Origin: Hydractinia symbiolongicarpus
Lineage: Eukaryota; Cnidaria; Hydrozoa; Anthoathecata; Hydractiniidae
Assembly: GCF_029227915.1 (NCBI RefSeq)
Contig: NC_079879.1
Location: 30,944,501 to 31,008,500 of the forward strand
DNA: 64,000 nucleotides
Direction of reading: 5' to 3'
Position numbers and translations under genes: made by a program. The number at the start of each line of letters is the position of its first letter. Position 1 is the stretch's first letter. Under the pieces are notes generated by a model that saw only the letters and a list, made by a program, of their open reading frames with translations, was not told where the DNA came from and ran no database searches. Positions 62,031-64,000 of the stretch are shown piece after piece.

Positions 62031-64000
62031 TCTTTTATTCAGTGTCTCATCAAAAATGAAAACATTTTTAAAAACTACAAGTCTCATGCGTTTTAGTGGT
62101 GAAAAGATAATTTAGAAAATCGTTTTGGAAATGAGTTTACTCACAAGCTACTTTCTGTGTATACATTCGACTATACGGGCCAAGCCCGGGATTTACGGGA
62201 AATCGCGGGTTTTCTTTTGCCGGCGATTAAACCTCTTTCATTAAGCGTCTCATCAAAAATGAAAACATTTTTAAAAACTACAAGTCTCATGCGTTTTAGT
62301 GGTGAAAAAATAATTTGAAAAATCGTTCGGAAATTGAGTTTACTTCCTGGGTACTTTCTTTGTATACTTTTGACTATACGGGCCGAGTCCGGGATTTACG
62401 GGAAATCGCGGGATTTCGTTTTCCGGCGATTAAACCTCTTTCATTAAGCGTCTCATCAAAAATGAAAACATTTTTGAAAACTACAAGTCTCATGCGTTTT
62501 AGTGATGAAAAAATAATTTAAAAAATCGTTCGGAAATTGAGTTTACTTCCTGGGTACTTTCTTTGTATACTTTTGACTATACGGGCCGAGTCCGGGATTT
62601 ACGGGAAATCGCGGGATTTCGTTTGCCGGCGACTAAACTTCTTTTATTCAGCGTCCCATCAAAAATGAAAACATTTTTGAAAACTACAAGTCTCATGCGT
62701 TTTAGCGGTGAAAGAATAATATAAAAAATCGTTCGGGAAATGAGTTTACTCCCTGGGTACTTTCTTTGTATACTTTTGACTATACGCGCCAAGCCCGGGA
62801 TTACGGGAAATGGCTGGTTTTCGTTTGCCGGCGATTAAACTTCTTTTATTCAGTGTCTCATCAAAAATGAAAACATTTTTAAAAACTACAAGTCTCATGC
62901 GTTTTAGTGGTGAAAAGATAATTTAGAAAATCGTTTTGGAAATGAGTTTACTCACAAGCTACTTTCTGTGTATACATTCGACTATACGGGCCAAGCCCGG
63001 GATTTACGGGAAATCGCGGGTTTTCTTTTGCCGGCGATTAAATCTCTTTCATTAAGCGTCTCATCAAAAATGAAAACATTTTTAAAAACTACAAGTCTCA
63101 TGCGTTTTAGTGGTGAAAAAATAATTTAAAAAATCGTTCGGAAATTGAGTTTACTTCCTGGGTACTTTCTTTGTATACTTTTGACTATACGGGCCGAGTC
63201 CGGGATTTACGGGAAATCGCGGGATTTCGTTTGCCGGCGATTAAACCTCTTTCATTAAGCGTCTCATCAAAAATGAAAACATTTTTGAAAACTACAAGTC
63301 TCATGCGTTTTAGTGATGAAAAAATAATTTAAAAAATCGTTCGGAAATTGAGTTTACTTCCTGGGTACTTTCTTTGTATACTTTTGACTATACGGGCCGA
63401 GTCCGGGATTTACGTGAAATCGCGGGATTTCGTTTGCCGGCGACTAAACTTCTTTTATTCAGCGTCCCATCAAAAATGAAAACAATTTTGAAAACTACAA
63501 GTCTCATGCGTTTTAGCGGTGAAAGAATAATATAAAAAATCGTTCGGGAAATGAGTTTACTCCCTGGGTACTTTCTTTGTATACTTTTGACTATACGCGC
63601 CAAGCCCGGGATTACGGGAAATGGCTGGTTTTCGTTTGCCGGCGATTAAACTTCTTTTATTCAGTGTCTCATCAAAAATGAAAACATTTTTAAAAACTAC
63701 AAGTCTCATGCGTTTTAGTGGTGAAAAGATAATTTAGAAAATCGTTTTGGAAATGAGTTTACTCACAAGCTACTTTCTGTGTATACATTCGACTATACCG
63801 GCCAAGCCCGGGATTTACGGGAAATCGCGGGTTTTCTTTTGCCGGCGATTAAACCTCTTTCATTAAGCGTCTCATCAAAAATGAAAACATTTTTAAAAAC
63901 TACAAGTCTCATGCGTTTTAGTGGTGAAAAAATAATTTAAAAAATCGTTCGGAAATTGAGTTTACTTCCTGGGTACTTTCTTTGTATACTTTTGACTATA
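61611..64000 (+). repeat. 4-mer higher-order repeat, nearly three copies (811 bp)
   Basis: Copies are about 61,611-62,421, 62,422-63,232 and 63,233-64,000, the last cut by the window end. Each holds four monomers in order: AGTGATGAAAA; TTTTAGCGGTGAAAGAATA with GGGATTACGGG; ATTTAGAAAATCGTTTTGG with CTCACAAGC (62142, 62953, 63764); and a GAAATTGAG unit. Small differences such as TTACGTGAAATC and AAAACAATTTTG near 63,415-63,487 separate the copies. This is the most regular higher-order repeat in the window and may continue beyond it. Confidence 0.85.

Larger units (their letters stand above)
1..64000 (+). repeat. 203-bp satellite DNA array filling the window
   Basis: The same unit of about 203 bp is seen head-to-tail throughout, for example ATGAAAAC starts at 24730 and 24933, and at 37917 and 38120. 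Distances between matching variants are whole multiples of about 202.8 bp everywhere checked (2225, 3041, 6699, 6085, 1422, 811). 64 kb holds about 315 monomers. Both ends are cut inside the array, so its true length is unknown. All units share one orientation, and no insertion longer than a few bases was seen. There is no gene in any part of the window. Arrays of this kind normally lie in centromeric or other constitutive heterochromatin; that location is inferred. The species and the satellite's published name, if any, are not recognised. Confidence 0.97.

Noticed and set aside
79-63603. Dozens of open reading frames of 60-128 codons on both strands
   Set aside because: They are the same few frames repeated once per monomer, on both strands over the same bases. 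They differ only as the satellite variants differ, and they end in the A/T-rich stretch of each unit. No domain, codon bias or upstream signal supports coding.
1-64000. CRISPR array
   Set aside because: The repeat is about 203 bp and directly adjacent, with no unique spacers and no cas genes.
1-64000. rDNA spacer sub-repeats, 5S rDNA or tRNA-derived satellite
   Set aside because: No 5S, 18S, 28S or tRNA segment, no pol III A/B box pair and no terminator T-run arrangement was seen. The array is also far longer than a usual spacer sub-repeat block.
1-64000. Transposon insertion or retroelement in the array
   Set aside because: I looked for breaks in the 203-bp period and found only small indels and whole-monomer changes. 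There are no terminal repeats, target duplications or long frames.

Overview
The whole 64 kb window is one uninterrupted eukaryotic satellite DNA array. A monomer of about 203 bp (202-204 bp) is repeated head-to-tail in a single orientation about 315 times, from the first base to the last. I found no gene, RNA gene, transposon, spacer, inversion or other non-satellite sequence. A long, pure array of monomers just over one nucleosome long points to centromeric, pericentromeric or other constitutive heterochromatin of a eukaryote. The sequence alone does not let me name the species or say whether the array is a working centromere.

Monomer anatomy (numbered from the ATGAAAAC motif): an A/T-rich part runs from about 198 through the boundary to about 66, and a G/C- and CpG-rich part from about 121 to 170. 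Four short inverted repeats are built in: 9-bp arms TCAAAAATG / CATTTTTGA around AAAA across the boundary (198-15), GAGT-TT-ACTC (78-87), CGGGC-CAA-GCCCG (121-133) and GATTT-ACGGG-AAATC (135-149). CGGG recurs at 121, 132, 141 and 151, close to one DNA helical turn apart. The hand-derived consensus is about 38% GC and has 12 CpG, more than composition predicts.

Layout: 1-8.4 kb is the most heterogeneous part, with 15-mer, 11-mer and 10-mer relationships. 8,392-21,390 is a tandem duplication of a 33-monomer block (second copy 31 monomers). 21.3-26.1 kb has overlapping 12-mer and 10-mer repeats. 26.6-35.4 kb has nested 22-mer, 6-mer and 8-mer repeats. 33,748-46,120 is a second large tandem duplication (31 and 30 monomers, nearly identical). 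45.3-49.3 kb is a 12-mer pair, 49.4-52.2 kb a 7-mer pair, 54.3-55.1 kb a dimer pair, 55.7-58.15 kb a 6-mer pair made of trimers, 58.3-62.0 kb a 13-mer pair, and 61.6-64 kb nearly three copies of a 4-mer (811 bp) that runs off the window.

No genes work together here. The many 60-128 codon open frames are the same repeat-derived frames read again in each monomer. The biology lies in the array's structure: repeated unequal exchange or slippage in exact monomer register, subtype zoning, chimeric monomers that record deletions, and conserved dyads and phased motifs that could matter for chromatin or a DNA-binding protein.
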